A DNA stretch of 64,000 nt. Source: UBA685 sp049890215. GTDB lineage: Bacteria; Pseudomonadota; Alphaproteobacteria; Puniceispirillales; Puniceispirillaceae. The first letter of the stretch is position 1, and each line of letters opens with the position of its first letter. The DNA lies in contig JBMHBX010000038.1 of NCBI GenBank assembly GCA_049890215.1, positions 72,498-136,497 of the forward strand. The letters are read 5' to 3'. The position numbers were made by a program, and so were the translations under genes. Below, in pieces: positions 1 to 8,925 of the stretch. A model generated the notes under the pieces. That model was not told the DNA's origin. It ran no database searches and saw only the letters and a list, made by a program, of their open reading frames with translations.

Positions 1-316
1 TTGCCATTGTGGCCATTGTGTCTTCCCACATGCCAAAATAGCCGATTACAATAAACGCCGCTACAGAGCCGATCACAAGCTTTACATTACGTGAGCCTAG
101 CCAGGCAAGTGCGCCGACAACTAATAAAATGATTGGCCAAGGTGTGCTGATTAACAGCTTTTCAAACCAGACCATAAATTTCAAAAGAGGATAAAAGAAG
201 GCCTCAAGCGCTTCACCATATTCTCTGGAAAAACCCTTGAAACTCGCATCAATCGCTTTTTTCATATCGCGAAGACCTGCGCGGCCCATAGATGGAAATT
301 CGTCAAAGAAGTCCAT
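1..316 (-). CDS. proW: Glycine betaine/proline ABC transporter permease, N-terminal part (ProW-like)
   Basis: This gene enters from the left edge; only the first 105 codons are inside the window. The product begins MDFFDEFPSMGRAGLRDMKK and continues with a soluble amphipathic stretch, then a first membrane segment around residues 51-63 (TPWPIILLVVGALAWLG) and a second around 69-80, ending in MWEDTMATMA. That last sequence matches the conserved LWDDTM-type motif at the start of the transport core in ProW/OpuAB permeases. It lies 76 bases downstream of the binding-protein gene on the same strand, separated from it by a terminator hairpin. The ATPase gene would be expected outside the window to the left. 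The family call is firm; substrate preference (glycine betaine versus proline or choline) is inferred. Confidence 0.85.
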   Translation of the reverse strand, partial: MDFFDEFPSMGRAGLRDMKKAIDASFKGFSREYGEALEAFFYPLLKFMVWFEKLLISTPWPIILLVVGALAWLGSRNVKLVIGSVAAFIVIGYFGMWEDTMATMA

Positions 317-343
317 TTTTAATTCCTACTCATTGCAGTTATG

Positions 344-372
344 AAAAAAGGGCCAGCTTTGTTAGCTGGCCC
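344..372 (-). terminator. Rho-independent terminator between proX and proW
   Basis: On the minus strand GGGCCAGC, a 7-base loop and GCTGGCCC form a perfect 8-bp GC-rich stem followed directly by TTTTTT. It sits in the 76-base gap between the binding-protein gene and the permease gene. Partial termination here would give much more binding protein than permease, a common arrangement for ABC importers. Confidence 0.85.
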
Positions 373-392
373 TAAGTAGTTATTGCGTCAGA

Positions 393-1397
393 TTACAGAC
401 CTGCTTTAATCTTCGCTGCTGCGTCTGCAGATACCCATGTTGTCCATAGGTCTTCATGCTGCATTAGGAATTCAACCGCAGCGTCTGCACCGCCTGCCTG
501 GTTGTCAGCCATATAGACCAACATGCCATTCATGACAGGACCAGGGAATGTACGCTTTGACAGGTAATCAATCGCAACACCGCCCTTATCTTTGAAAGAA
601 TCAGTGATCACTGTGCTCACAGCTGAATGTGTCCATGAAGATGCCTTTGGATCAGCGCAATCTTGCTCAGGCTTCACAATACAGTTGTCCCAGTTGTCTG
701 AACCGGCCCATTCGCCCATATCGACAGGAACCATGCCATATTTACCGATCATCGCAGTTGGCGACCAGTAGTAACCCAACCAGTTGTCACCACGCTCAGC
801 GGCTTTTGCCATTGAGCCGTCAAGACCGGCAGCTGAACCTGGATCAATCAACAACCAACCTTTTGCTTCCATGTCGAAGCCACGATATAGGTTTGCGTTA
901 GCCAACTGGCAGCCCCAACCCGCAGGACAGCCAACAAAGGCGCCTTTTGATGGGTCTTCTGGGTGTGGGAACAAATCAGGACGTGCCAATAGCGCGTCAA
1001 TATCTGTTACCAAATCTGGGTGCTTTTCAGCGAATTGTGGTGTTACCCACCAGCCTTCACCAAGCTGTGTGATAGGGCCGTTATTGACCTTATGAAGGCG
1101 GCCTTCGCCGACAGCAGCTTCTAGTGGCACCGCAACAGCGTTTGTCCATAGCTCACCAGCAACGTCTGGCTGACCTTTTTCATTCATTGATGCGAATGTT
1201 GTCATGGTTGCACCTGGAACAAGCTCAACTGAACAGCCATAGCCTTCTTCAAGAATGATCTTGTCAACATTTGCCATTAACTCGGCAGATGCCCAGTTCA
1301 TTTCAGCGACTGAAATATCGCCGCATTCAGCTTTTGCAGCATTTGACATTGTTAGTGCAACACCAACAGCTGCCATGCCTAGTAAATACTTCTTCAT
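393..1397 (-). CDS. proX: Glycine betaine ABC transporter substrate-binding protein (ProX/OpuAC type)
   Basis: A 334-residue periplasmic binding protein. Residues 1-23 form a typical Sec signal peptide (MKKYLLGMAAVGVALTMSNA, then AKA before ECGD). The mature part matches the OpuAC family: an N-terminal lobe starting ISVAEMNW, a WTNAVAVPLEAAVGEG segment, and aromatic residues in GEGWWVTPQF and GYYWSPTAMIGKY that would form the cage for a trimethylammonium group. It is about the usual family length. The start has a strong Shine-Dalgarno (GGGAGGAAATA before ATG). Its 5' region carries a nested inverted repeat, and a terminator follows the gene. Whether betaine, proline betaine or another quaternary amine is the ligand cannot be decided from sequence alone. 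Confidence 0.9.
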   Translation of the reverse strand: MKKYLLGMAAVGVALTMSNAAKAECGDISVAEMNWASAELMANVDKIILEEGYGCSVELVPGATMTTFASMNEKGQPDVAGELWTNAVAVPLEAAVGEGRLHKVNNGPITQLGEGWWVTPQFAEKHPDLVTDIDALLARPDLFPHPEDPSKGAFVGCPAGWGCQLANANLYRGFDMEAKGWLLIDPGSAAGLDGSMAKAAERGDNWLGYYWSPTAMIGKYGMVPVDMGEWAGSDNWDNCIVKPEQDCADPKASSWTHSAVSTVITDSFKDKGGVAIDYLSKRTFPGPVMNGMLVYMADNQAGGADAAVEFLMQHEDLWTTWVSADAAAKIKAGL

Positions 1398-1422
1398 TAT
1401 TTCCTCCCGTGGAATAGTATTG

Positions 1423-1477
1423 CACTAATAAAGCAAGGAATCATCGGGACGATTTGTCCCGTTTCCGACTATTAGTG
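1423..1477 (-). promoter_or_regulatory. Nested inverted repeat in the proX leader
   Basis: An outer inverted repeat CACTAATA (1423-1430) / TATTAGTG (1470-1477) encloses a perfect inner hairpin CGGGAC-gattt-GTCCCG (1445-1461). It lies 25-80 bases upstream of the proX start in the 300-base gap between proX and pncA. As RNA it would be a two-tier stem-loop ending just before the ribosome-binding site; as DNA it could hold operators. I do not recognise a known riboswitch. The rest of the gap shows only a weak hairpin (ATCGG/CCGAT, 1539-1555) and a candidate -10 box. Confidence 0.5.
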
Positions 1478-1509
1478 TAAACATGTTTGACTAGTGAAAG
1501 GCAACAGGC

Positions 1510-1515
1510 ATTATA
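1510..1515 (-). promoter_or_regulatory. Candidate -10 box of the proX promoter
   Basis: The minus strand reads TATAAT here, preceded by a run of T. Transcription would start near 1503, so the transcript would contain the whole nested repeat. No good -35 hexamer is visible at 17 bases upstream, so an activator or an alternative sigma factor may be needed. Confidence 0.35.
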
Positions 1516-1697
1516 AAAAAAAGTACCAATATAGGATCATCGGTGTTTTTCCGATAAGATTGCTCCCTGTTTTGTGCCTCTCACAGCTTAAATTAGTAAT
1601 ATTATCACCTTTTAATTCAGATCATTAAATGGCATAAATATGTCATTTATGTGAAAAGCAGGATTGTCGCCTGCAGGATAACCAGCAAGGCCTTGTC

Positions 1698-2327
1698 ATG
1701 TTTGATCTCTGTAATGCGCTGATTTGTATAGATATTCAAAATGACTTTTGCCCGGGCGGCGCATTGGCGGTCACTGATGGTGATGGTGTGGTCCCAGTCG
1801 CCAATCGCATGATGCACCAAGCGCGCAAGGCAAATGCGCCTGTTGTGCTCACGCAGGACTGGCACCCTGCGGCGCATAAAAGTTTTGCCAGCAATCATGA
1901 TGATAAAAAACCTTTCGACATCGTGGAAATGTCTTATGGTCAGCAAGTTCTTTGGCCAAATCATTGTGTGCAAGGCACATTTGGGGCCCAGTTTCATGAC
2001 TCCCTGCACAGCGATCTGGCAGATTTGGTGATTCGCAAAGGGTTTCGCCCTGAAATTGATTCCTATTCTGCTTTTTTTGAAAATGATCAGCGCACGCCCA
2101 CAGGATTGCATGGCTATTTGCAAACACGCGGCGTTACAACTGTTACGCTTGTGGGGCTTGCGACTGATTTTTGTGTTGCGTTTTCAGCATTGGATGCCGC
2201 AAGGCTTGGCTATGAGGTGCGCCTTGTGCGTCAGGGGTGCCGCGCCATTGATTTGGACGGCTCTCTGGCAGAGCAGATGGCGGCCATGCAGGCTGCCGGC
2301 ATTTCAGTCATAGAAGATGCGCTCTAA
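1698..2327 (+). CDS. pncA: Nicotinamidase/pyrazinamidase (PncA)
   Basis: A 209-residue cysteine hydrolase of the isochorismatase-like superfamily that converts nicotinamide to nicotinate in the NAD salvage pathway. The catalytic triad is visible: Asp in IDIQNDFCPGGALAV near the N terminus, Lys in VIRKGFRPEIDSYSAF, and the nucleophile Cys in GLATDFCVAFSALDAARLG. The metal-binding Asp/His/His come from DWHPAAHKSFASNH. Length is normal for PncA. It converges on glpK, and the last four bases of the two genes overlap, so there is no room for an intergenic terminator. No other NAD biosynthesis gene is adjacent. Confidence 0.92.
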   Translation: MFDLCNALICIDIQNDFCPGGALAVTDGDGVVPVANRMMHQARKANAPVVLTQDWHPAAHKSFASNHDDKKPFDIVEMSYGQQVLWPNHCVQGTFGAQFHDSLHSDLADLVIRKGFRPEIDSYSAFFENDQRTPTGLHGYLQTRGVTTVTLVGLATDFCVAFSALDAARLGYEVRLVRQGCRAIDLDGSLAEQMAAMQAAGISVIEDAL

Positions 2328-3811
2328 GACAGGGTGCGCATAACAGCTTTCTGCCATCCTGCTAATAAGGCTTGTCTTCTCTCATCTGCCATAGATGGCT
2401 CAAAGCGTTCTTCAAGCTGCCAGAGCTTTGCCATATCATCAAGATGAGAGACCTGCCCGTCTTGCAGCATGGCAAGCATTGCAACGCCAAGGGCAGTTGT
2501 TTCTGTCACAACAGGCCGTTCTATCCGGCAATCTATGACATCTGACATAAATTGCATAAGCCAGTTATTGGCAACCATACCGCCATCTACTTTGACAGTG
2601 GCACACGTCATGCCGTCTCCTTCGATGGCTTTGATCAAATCATGTGTCTGATAGGCAACTGATTCAAGCGCCGCTCTGGCAAAATGGGCCGGACCTGTAT
2701 CTCTGGTGATACCATAGACAGCTCCTCTGGCATGAGGCGCCCAATGGGGGGCGCCCAATCCTGTCAGGGCAGGCACCATATAAACCCCGTCATTACTGCC
2801 AAGCGATGAGGCAAGGCCTTCTGACTGCGATGCCTCCTCAAGGATACGAAGCCCGTCCCGCAGCCATTGAATAATAGCGCCTGAAATAAAGATAGACCCT
2901 TCAAGGCCAAAGGTTGTTGTCCCGTCAATCTGATAGGCCACGGTTGATAATAACTTATGCTTGGAATAAAGGCGCGTCTTGCCTGTATTTGCCAGCATAA
3001 AACAGCCTGTGCCATAGGTTGATTTGATATCACCTGCGGTAAAACAAGCCTGTCCGATTGTGGCTGCTTGTTGGTCGCCTGCCACACCTAAGATGGGAAG
3101 GCTAACGCCTAGCAAATCTTTATCCGTATCACCAAAATGAGAGGCACAATCCTGAACCTCAGGCAATAGCGCCATTGGTACATTGAAAATGGCGCATAAA
3201 GTCTCATCCCAGCCACCTTTTTCGATGTTATACAGATTTGTGCGGCTGGCATTTGTGGCATCTGTGACATGTTTTTTGCCGCCTGTCAGGCGCCAGATCA
3301 AAAAGCTGTCAATCGTACCAAAACATAGTTCACCTCTCTCAGCTCTTGCTCTTGCGCCTGTCACATGATCCAAAATCCATGCCACTTTGGTGGCGCTGAA
3401 ATACGGGTCAAGCAACAGGCCGGAGGCCGCGTTGACAGTTTCAAGCTTGCCGTCTTTGTCAAGCGACTCACATATGGCCGCTGTCCGTCTGTCCTGCCAG
3501 ACGATGGCATTGTAAATTGGCTCACCTGTTTTTCTGTCCCATATAACAACAGTCTCTCTTTGATTTGTAATGCCAATGCCAAAAGGCGGCATGTCAAGCG
3601 CGGCGCTTTTTGCCATCATGGCGCGTGCCATTGAAATTGTTGACTGCCAGATATCTTCGGGCCGGTGCTCTACCCACCCGTCATGAGGGAATAATTGTTC
3701 AAATTCCTGATTTTGTTGTGCGATCAAATCGCCGGATTGTGAAAATAATATCGCACGAGAACTTGTCGTGCCTTGATCTATGGCCAAGATGGATTTAGAG
3801 CTATGAGGCAT
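2324..3811 (-). CDS. glpK: Glycerol kinase
   Basis: FGGY-family kinase of about 495 residues that phosphorylates glycerol to sn-glycerol 3-phosphate. The N-terminal ATPase phosphate-binding loop ILAIDQGTTSSRAILF, the substrate region AIVWQDRRTAAICESL, the GTIDSFLIWRLTGG segment and the C-terminal KVDGGMVANNWLMQFMSD motif are all GlpK hallmarks. I prefer the ATG at 3811 (MPHSSKSILA), which has GGAG six bases upstream; a GTG four codons earlier is also open. It is divergent from glpD with a gap of about 75 bases, so both are probably controlled from one short promoter region. No glpF facilitator or glpR repressor is next to it. Confidence 0.95.
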   Translation of the reverse strand: MPHSSKSILAIDQGTTSSRAILFSQSGDLIAQQNQEFEQLFPHDGWVEHRPEDIWQSTISMARAMMAKSAALDMPPFGIGITNQRETVVIWDRKTGEPIYNAIVWQDRRTAAICESLDKDGKLETVNAASGLLLDPYFSATKVAWILDHVTGARARAERGELCFGTIDSFLIWRLTGGKKHVTDATNASRTNLYNIEKGGWDETLCAIFNVPMALLPEVQDCASHFGDTDKDLLGVSLPILGVAGDQQAATIGQACFTAGDIKSTYGTGCFMLANTGKTRLYSKHKLLSTVAYQIDGTTTFGLEGSIFISGAIIQWLRDGLRILEEASQSEGLASSLGSNDGVYMVPALTGLGAPHWAPHARGAVYGITRDTGPAHFARAALESVAYQTHDLIKAIEGDGMTCATVKVDGGMVANNWLMQFMSDVIDCRIERPVVTETTALGVAMLAMLQDGQVSHLDDMAKLWQLEERFEPSMADERRQALLAGWQKAVMRTLS

Positions 3812-3885
3812 AATCGTCTCCACAAAAACAAAAACAGCCCTGTAATCTGAGCAAATTCAGCCAGGCTTTACAAGTAAATAGAAAG

Positions 3886-5424
3886 ATGCCCTTGCAGCAA
3901 TCTGTTATGAGCAAGTCACAGGCCACAAAAACAACCAAAACAGATTATGATATATTCATAATTGGTGGCGGCATTAACGGGTGTGGTATCGCACGCGAAC
4001 TGGCAGCTCGCGGCTATCATATTGGTCTTGCTGATATGCGCGATCTGTCCTCTGGCACATCATCCTGGTCGACCAAGCTTATTCATGGTGGTCTGCGCTA
4101 TCTTGAATATTATGAATTTGGCCTTGTGCGCAAAGCGTTGCAGGAACGCGAGGTGCTCATGAAAATGGCGCCCCATCTGATACATCCTTTGCGCTTTGTG
4201 TTGCCACATGCAAAGGGTATGAGGCCGAAATGGCTGCTTCGTGCAGGGTTGTTTTTATATGATTATCTGGGGCCGCGCAAAATTCTGCCCCCCTCACGGT
4301 CACTTAATTTGACAACAGACAAAGCAGGCGAGATTTTGAAGTCTGATTTCAAATCTGGTTTTGAATATTCTGATTGCATGGTGGATGATAACAGGCTGAC
4401 GATCCTAAATGCCAGAGCAGCAGCGTCCTTCGGGGCGACCATTATGCCGCGCAACAAGGTTGAATCACTGCATTTCAAAAAGGGTGTGTGGCAAATCACA
4501 ACACAATCAGGCACACTAACAGCGTCTGTTATCATTAATGCCGGTGGCCCATGGGCTGATATTGTGCGCCAGAGCCTTGATGTAAAATCAGCCGGTCAGG
4601 ACCATAACAGGCAGATGGTGCGTCTTGTCAGAGGCTCACATATTCTGACACGCAAATTATATGACCATGACAAGGCTTATATATTCCAGAATTCTGATGG
4701 CCGTATATTATTCACAATCCCCTATCTGGATGATTTCACCCTGATAGGGACAACAGATATCGATCATGACACCTCTCCTGATAACCCGCAGATAAGCGAG
4801 GCAGAAATTGCCTATATCTGCCGTGAAGTCAGCGCTTATTTATCAACAGATATATCTCCAAAAGATGTGCTTCATCATTATTCAGGTGTGCGCCCTTTAT
4901 TTGATGACGGGGCAGAGGACGCAAAATCAGCGACCAGAGATTATGTCCTTGATTTTGAAGAGGGCACAGATAACCGCTTTTTGAATGTGTTTGGCGGTAA
5001 ATTGACAACTTACAGGCAATTGGCTTTGCAGGTCGCTGAAAAGATAGCGCCGGTTATGCCGGCTCCTTCTGACAAGAGAGCAGGCACCATACCACTGCCG
5101 GGTGGTGATATAAAAAATGGTGATTTTGCTGCCTTTATGCGCTTGTTGGCTGACCAATTCCCGGCCCTTGAGCACACATATCTGCGCCGTCTTGCATGTG
5201 CTTATGGAACAGAGATTTACCATATTTTAGGAACACCAGAGGCGCCGCGTGATCAGGGTATTGATTTTGGCCTTGGCTTAAGGCAGGCAGAGGTTGATTT
5301 CCTGATACATCATGAATGGGCACAAACCGCAGATGATATTTTGATGCGCCGCAGTAAATTAGGCTATCACGCTGATGAGGCGATGATAAAACAGCTCTCA
5401 GATTATCTTGCCTCTTGCGGGTAA
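3886..5424 (+). CDS. glpD: Aerobic glycerol-3-phosphate dehydrogenase (FAD)
   Basis: A 512-residue membrane-associated flavoprotein that oxidises sn-glycerol 3-phosphate to dihydroxyacetone phosphate and passes electrons to ubiquinone. The FAD Rossmann motif is FIIGGGINGCGIARELAARG near residue 24. DLSSGTSSWSTKLIHGGLRY and the YHYSGVRPLFDDG-type segment (HHYSGVRPLFDDG, near residue 325) are conserved GlpD signatures, followed by the GGKLTTYRQLA motif. Length is normal. The start is not settled: ATG 3886 has only a weak Shine-Dalgarno, and an ATG seven codons later is possible. With the divergent glpK it forms a minimal glycerol catabolic pair. Confidence 0.95.
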   Translation: MPLQQSVMSKSQATKTTKTDYDIFIIGGGINGCGIARELAARGYHIGLADMRDLSSGTSSWSTKLIHGGLRYLEYYEFGLVRKALQEREVLMKMAPHLIHPLRFVLPHAKGMRPKWLLRAGLFLYDYLGPRKILPPSRSLNLTTDKAGEILKSDFKSGFEYSDCMVDDNRLTILNARAAASFGATIMPRNKVESLHFKKGVWQITTQSGTLTASVIINAGGPWADIVRQSLDVKSAGQDHNRQMVRLVRGSHILTRKLYDHDKAYIFQNSDGRILFTIPYLDDFTLIGTTDIDHDTSPDNPQISEAEIAYICREVSAYLSTDISPKDVLHHYSGVRPLFDDGAEDAKSATRDYVLDFEEGTDNRFLNVFGGKLTTYRQLALQVAEKIAPVMPAPSDKRAGTIPLPGGDIKNGDFAAFMRLLADQFPALEHTYLRRLACAYGTEIYHILGTPEAPRDQGIDFGLGLRQAEVDFLIHHEWAQTADDILMRRSKLGYHADEAMIKQLSDYLASCG

Positions 5425-5470
5425 ATCTCAGGCGATTTTACTGGTTTTCTTTCCCTTGTTGCGATAGTAA

Positions 5471-5540
5471 GTGGCAATCCGCCACCTGACCCGTCACAAA
5501 AAGGCCCTCATGCCGCAGCTGTGATCGTCATGTCAGGCGG
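5471..5540 (+). other. Structured intergenic segment between glpD and typA
   Basis: The 148-base gap holds GTGGC-aatcc-GCCAC (5471-5485) overlapping a larger nested fold: CCACCTGAC (5482-5490) can pair with GTCAGGCGG (5532-5540) with one mismatch, TCACA (5494-5498) with TGTGA (5520-5524), and GGC (5503-5505) with GCC (5512-5514). There is no U tract, so a simple terminator is unlikely. It may be a glpD 3' end structure or a typA leader. Function unknown. Confidence 0.35.
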
Positions 5541-5572
5541 TCTGTCTTTGAAGCAAAAATGAGTCCCTATCT

Positions 5573-7390
5573 ATGACACAGGCACTAAGAAATATTGCCA
5601 TCATCGCCCATGTGGATCATGGCAAAACCACGCTGATTGATTCTGTTATGAAACAAAGCGGCATGTTCCGGTCTAATCAGCAGGTCGAAGAACGGCTGAT
5701 GGATTCTGGTGATCTTGAAAAAGAACGTGGTATCACAATTCTAGCAAAGCCGACCTCTGTGATGTGGGATGGCACCAGAGTGAATATCATTGATACGCCC
5801 GGCCATGCTGATTTTGGTGGTGAGGTTGAACGTGTGCTTGGTATGGCAGATGGTGTTATTTTGCTGACAGATGCCGCCGAAGGGCCGATGCCGCAGACGA
5901 AATTTGTTCTTGGTAAAGCGTTGAAACAAGGTCTGCGCCCGATTGTCATCATTAATAAAGTAGACCGCCCCGATGGTCGCCCAGAAGAGGTGGTTGACGA
6001 AGTCTTTGATTTATTTGTGGCGCTTGATGCAAATGAAGATCAGCTTGATTTTCCCATTTTATATGCCTCAGGACGTGATGGGTGGTGTGTCAGATCTCTG
6101 GACGATCAAAAAGAGTCTCTGGCACCTTTGATGGATTTGGTCATCTCTCACGTACCGGCGCCTGAGGTTGATGTTGAAGCGCCATTTGCCATGTTATCAA
6201 CCTTGCTTGATTCTGATTTATATCTTGGTCGTTGTCTGACAGGGCGTGTGATGCAAGGCACTGCCAAAGTCAATGAGCCTGTTCATGCTCTGAATCTTGA
6301 TGGTGAAGTCGTAGAGGCAGGGCGTTTGACAAAATTATTGCGTTTTGAAGGCACAGAACGTGTGCCGGTTGATGAAGTGCAGGCAGGCGATATTGTGTGT
6401 ATCGCCGGTCTTGCCGTAGCCTCCGTCTCAGATACAATTGCCGCAAAGCAAGTCACTCAGCCTTTGCTATCAACACCGATTGATCCGCCAACAATGTCAG
6501 TCACAATCACAGTGAATGACTCTCCTCTTGCCGGGCGCGAAGGCAAAAAAGTCACCTCCACCTTAATTCGCGAACGTCTTCTTGCAGAGGCTGAAGTCAA
6601 TGTGGCGATTACCTTTGCTGAATCAGATGGCAAAGATGCTTTTGAAATTGGCGGGCGCGGTGAATTGCAGCTAGGTGTGCTGATTGAAACGATGCGCCGC
6701 GAAGGCTTTGAGATGACTGTCTCACGTCCTCGTGTGGTCTCTCGTAAGAATGAGCAGGGCAAATTGCAGGAGCCAATCGAAGAAGTCACCATTGATGTGG
6801 ATGAAGAATTCGCAAGCACGGTGATTGATGCGATGAATCGGCGCAAAGGCGAGATGATGGATATGCGCGCCGCAGGTGCCGGCAAAACGCGCATTATTTT
6901 TCAGGCACCTTCGCGCGCTTTGATCGGGTATCAATCACGGTTTTTGACAGCCACCAGAGGCACCGGTGTGATGAACCGCATTTTCCATTCTTATGCAGAT
7001 CACAAAGGTGATATTCAGGGACGCCATAATGGGGTGCTTGTCTCAAATGATCAGGGTCAGGCAGTTGCCTATGCCTTATTTAACCTGCAAGAGCGCGGTG
7101 TGATGTTTGTCAATCCGCAAGATGATGTCTATCAGGGTATGGTAATTGGCGAAAATTCAAGGGACAATGATCTTGATGTCAATGTGCTCAAAGGCAAAAA
7201 GCTGACAAATGTGCGTGCCTCTGGCTCAGATGATGCGGTGGTGTTAACACCGCCAAGGCGCATGTCTCTTGAAGAGATGATGGCCTATATCAATGATGAT
7301 GAATTGCTTGAGGTCACACCATCATCTTTGCGATTGCGCAAGCGTTATCTTATTCCGCATGAGCGTAAAAAAGCAGCCAGAGCGTCATAA
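5573..7390 (+). CDS. typA: Ribosome-associated GTPase TypA/BipA
   Basis: A 605-residue translational GTPase of the elongation-factor family that helps ribosome assembly and stress adaptation. The G motifs are in order: G1 AHVDHGKTTL (residues about 11-20), the effector RGITI, G3 DTPGHADFGGEVERV and G4 NKVDRPDGRPEEV. They are followed by the beta-barrel domain, an EF-G-like domain (GRGELQLGVLIETMRREGFE) and the TypA-specific C-terminal domain ending SLRLRKRYLIPHERKK. Length equals the family norm. No clear Shine-Dalgarno precedes the ATG, but an ATG 14 bases upstream closes after five codons, so this start is the sensible one. It appears to be a single-gene unit with a structured region upstream. 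Confidence 0.95.
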   Translation: MTQALRNIAIIAHVDHGKTTLIDSVMKQSGMFRSNQQVEERLMDSGDLEKERGITILAKPTSVMWDGTRVNIIDTPGHADFGGEVERVLGMADGVILLTDAAEGPMPQTKFVLGKALKQGLRPIVIINKVDRPDGRPEEVVDEVFDLFVALDANEDQLDFPILYASGRDGWCVRSLDDQKESLAPLMDLVISHVPAPEVDVEAPFAMLSTLLDSDLYLGRCLTGRVMQGTAKVNEPVHALNLDGEVVEAGRLTKLLRFEGTERVPVDEVQAGDIVCIAGLAVASVSDTIAAKQVTQPLLSTPIDPPTMSVTITVNDSPLAGREGKKVTSTLIRERLLAEAEVNVAITFAESDGKDAFEIGGRGELQLGVLIETMRREGFEMTVSRPRVVSRKNEQGKLQEPIEEVTIDVDEEFASTVIDAMNRRKGEMMDMRAAGAGKTRIIFQAPSRALIGYQSRFLTATRGTGVMNRIFHSYADHKGDIQGRHNGVLVSNDQGQAVAYALFNLQERGVMFVNPQDDVYQGMVIGENSRDNDLDVNVLKGKKLTNVRASGSDDAVVLTPPRRMSLEEMMAYINDDELLEVTPSSLRLRKRYLIPHERKKAARAS

Positions 7391-7403
7391 AATCGCGCAA
7401 GCC

Positions 7404-8852
7404 CTAAAGCGGCATATCTGATGGCAGACCAATATAGGCTGTTTTGACAGATGTATAGAACTCAACCGCGGCTCTACCTTGTTCGCGCACCCCATAAGAT
7501 GAGCTGCCTCTGCCGCCAAATGGCACATGATAATCTGTGCCGGCTGTTGGCAGATTGACCATAACGACCCCTGTTTTGGCGTTGCGGCGGAAATGGTTCG
7601 CCCTGGCAAGAGATTGTGTCATGATCCCGGCGGTAAGACCAAATTCGGTATCATTGGCAATATGAAGCGCTTCTTCATAATCTGAAGCTTTGATAACGCA
7701 TGTCATAGGCCCGAACATTTCTTCGCGGTTAATAGTGGAATCATTATCAAGGCCGGCAAGAACGCATGGTGCCATATAAAATCCTTTTTCTGGCTGGTCT
7801 ACCAAATGGCCGCCCCATAAAATCTCACCGCCTTCTTTGCGGGCGATGTCCAGATAGCGTTGATTAGAGTCAAGCTGCTGCTGGCTAACCACAGGTCCCA
7901 TGGTGGTATCCTCTGCCAATGCATGACCTACCACCATCTTTTTGGCTGCCTCGACTAATTTGTCATTAAACTCATCATAAATGCTGTCTTGTACAATCAG
8001 GCGTGATGATGCTGTGCATTTCTGGCCAGTGCCGCCAAAGGCTCCGCCTGCTGCACATGCCACGGCCAGATCCATATCGCAATCATCCATGATGATCAGC
8101 GGGTTCTTTGATCCCATCTCCATTTGCAATTTTGTCAGATTGGTTGCCGCTGCACTTGCAATGGTTTTGCCAACAGCCAAAGAGCCGGTAAAGGTGATGG
8201 CATCAATGCCGCTATGGCGGGCAAGCCTGTCACCAATCTCTGCGCCAGAGCCCATGACAAGATTAAATAAGCCTGCGGGTAAATCTTGTTTTGCGATAAT
8301 TTGTGTTAGCGCAACGGCACTGGCAGGCACTAAATTTGCCGGCTTCCAGATAACGGCATTGCCAAAAGCAAGGGCAGGGGCGATTTTCCAGACAGCGGTT
8401 GCAGTCGGGAAATTCCATGGTGAGATCACACCAACCACACCCACAGCTTCACGCCGCACGTCAATTTCTATATTGGGTCTGACAGAATCAGCATTTTCTC
8501 CAATTTGGCGCAATGTTTCAGCTGCATAATAGGTAAAAAATTGTCCTGCGCGATAGACTTCGCCTTTGCCTTCTGCAAGCGGCTTGCCTTCTTCGCGTGA
8601 TAACAGGCGGCCAAGCTCTTCAGCGCGCGCCATTAATTCTGTGCCTATTGCCATTAAGACGCTGTAGCGTGCCTCAATCCCTGTGCCAGCCCATATCTTT
8701 TGTGCTTTTTGCGCTGCAAAGACAGCCTCATCCAAATCAGCGGCGCTTGCTTGTGCAAAATGACCAATGATATCAGTTGTATCAGACGGGTTAATATTCG
8801 CGATTTCAGTTGTGCCTTTGCGCCATTGCCCGGCGATAAAATTCTGTCCCAT
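7404..8852 (-). CDS. NAD(P)-dependent aldehyde dehydrogenase, 2-oxoglutarate-semialdehyde type
   Basis: A 482-residue aldehyde dehydrogenase. The cofactor-site segments ISPWNFPTATAVWKIAPAL and WKPANLVPASA, the general base Glu in QMEMGSKNPLIIMDD, and the nucleophile Cys in GTGQKCTASSRLIVQD are all present. The GQKCTASSR context resembles 2,5-dioxovalerate (alpha-ketoglutarate semialdehyde) dehydrogenases of sugar-acid and hydroxyproline breakdown better than betaine-aldehyde enzymes. No sugar-acid dehydratase is adjacent, so the substrate is inferred. It is convergent with typA, with 13 bases between the stops, and divergent from hflX. Confidence 0.8.
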   Translation of the reverse strand: MGQNFIAGQWRKGTTEIANINPSDTTDIIGHFAQASAADLDEAVFAAQKAQKIWAGTGIEARYSVLMAIGTELMARAEELGRLLSREEGKPLAEGKGEVYRAGQFFTYYAAETLRQIGENADSVRPNIEIDVRREAVGVVGVISPWNFPTATAVWKIAPALAFGNAVIWKPANLVPASAVALTQIIAKQDLPAGLFNLVMGSGAEIGDRLARHSGIDAITFTGSLAVGKTIASAAATNLTKLQMEMGSKNPLIIMDDCDMDLAVACAAGGAFGGTGQKCTASSRLIVQDSIYDEFNDKLVEAAKKMVVGHALAEDTTMGPVVSQQQLDSNQRYLDIARKEGGEILWGGHLVDQPEKGFYMAPCVLAGLDNDSTINREEMFGPMTCVIKASDYEEALHIANDTEFGLTAGIMTQSLARANHFRRNAKTGVVMVNLPTAGTDYHVPFGGRGSSSYGVREQGRAAVEFYTSVKTAYIGLPSDMPL

Positions 8853-8925
8853 AATCTTTAGATACCCTGTGATAAACGTGATATGACTGATGGCCCACTG
8901 TGATGGTTAGGGGCTTATCTCGTCA

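Noticed and set aside
7981..8529. 182-codon plus-strand ORF inside the aldehyde dehydrogenase gene
   Set aside because: Antisense shadow of conserved dehydrogenase codons; no domain recognised.
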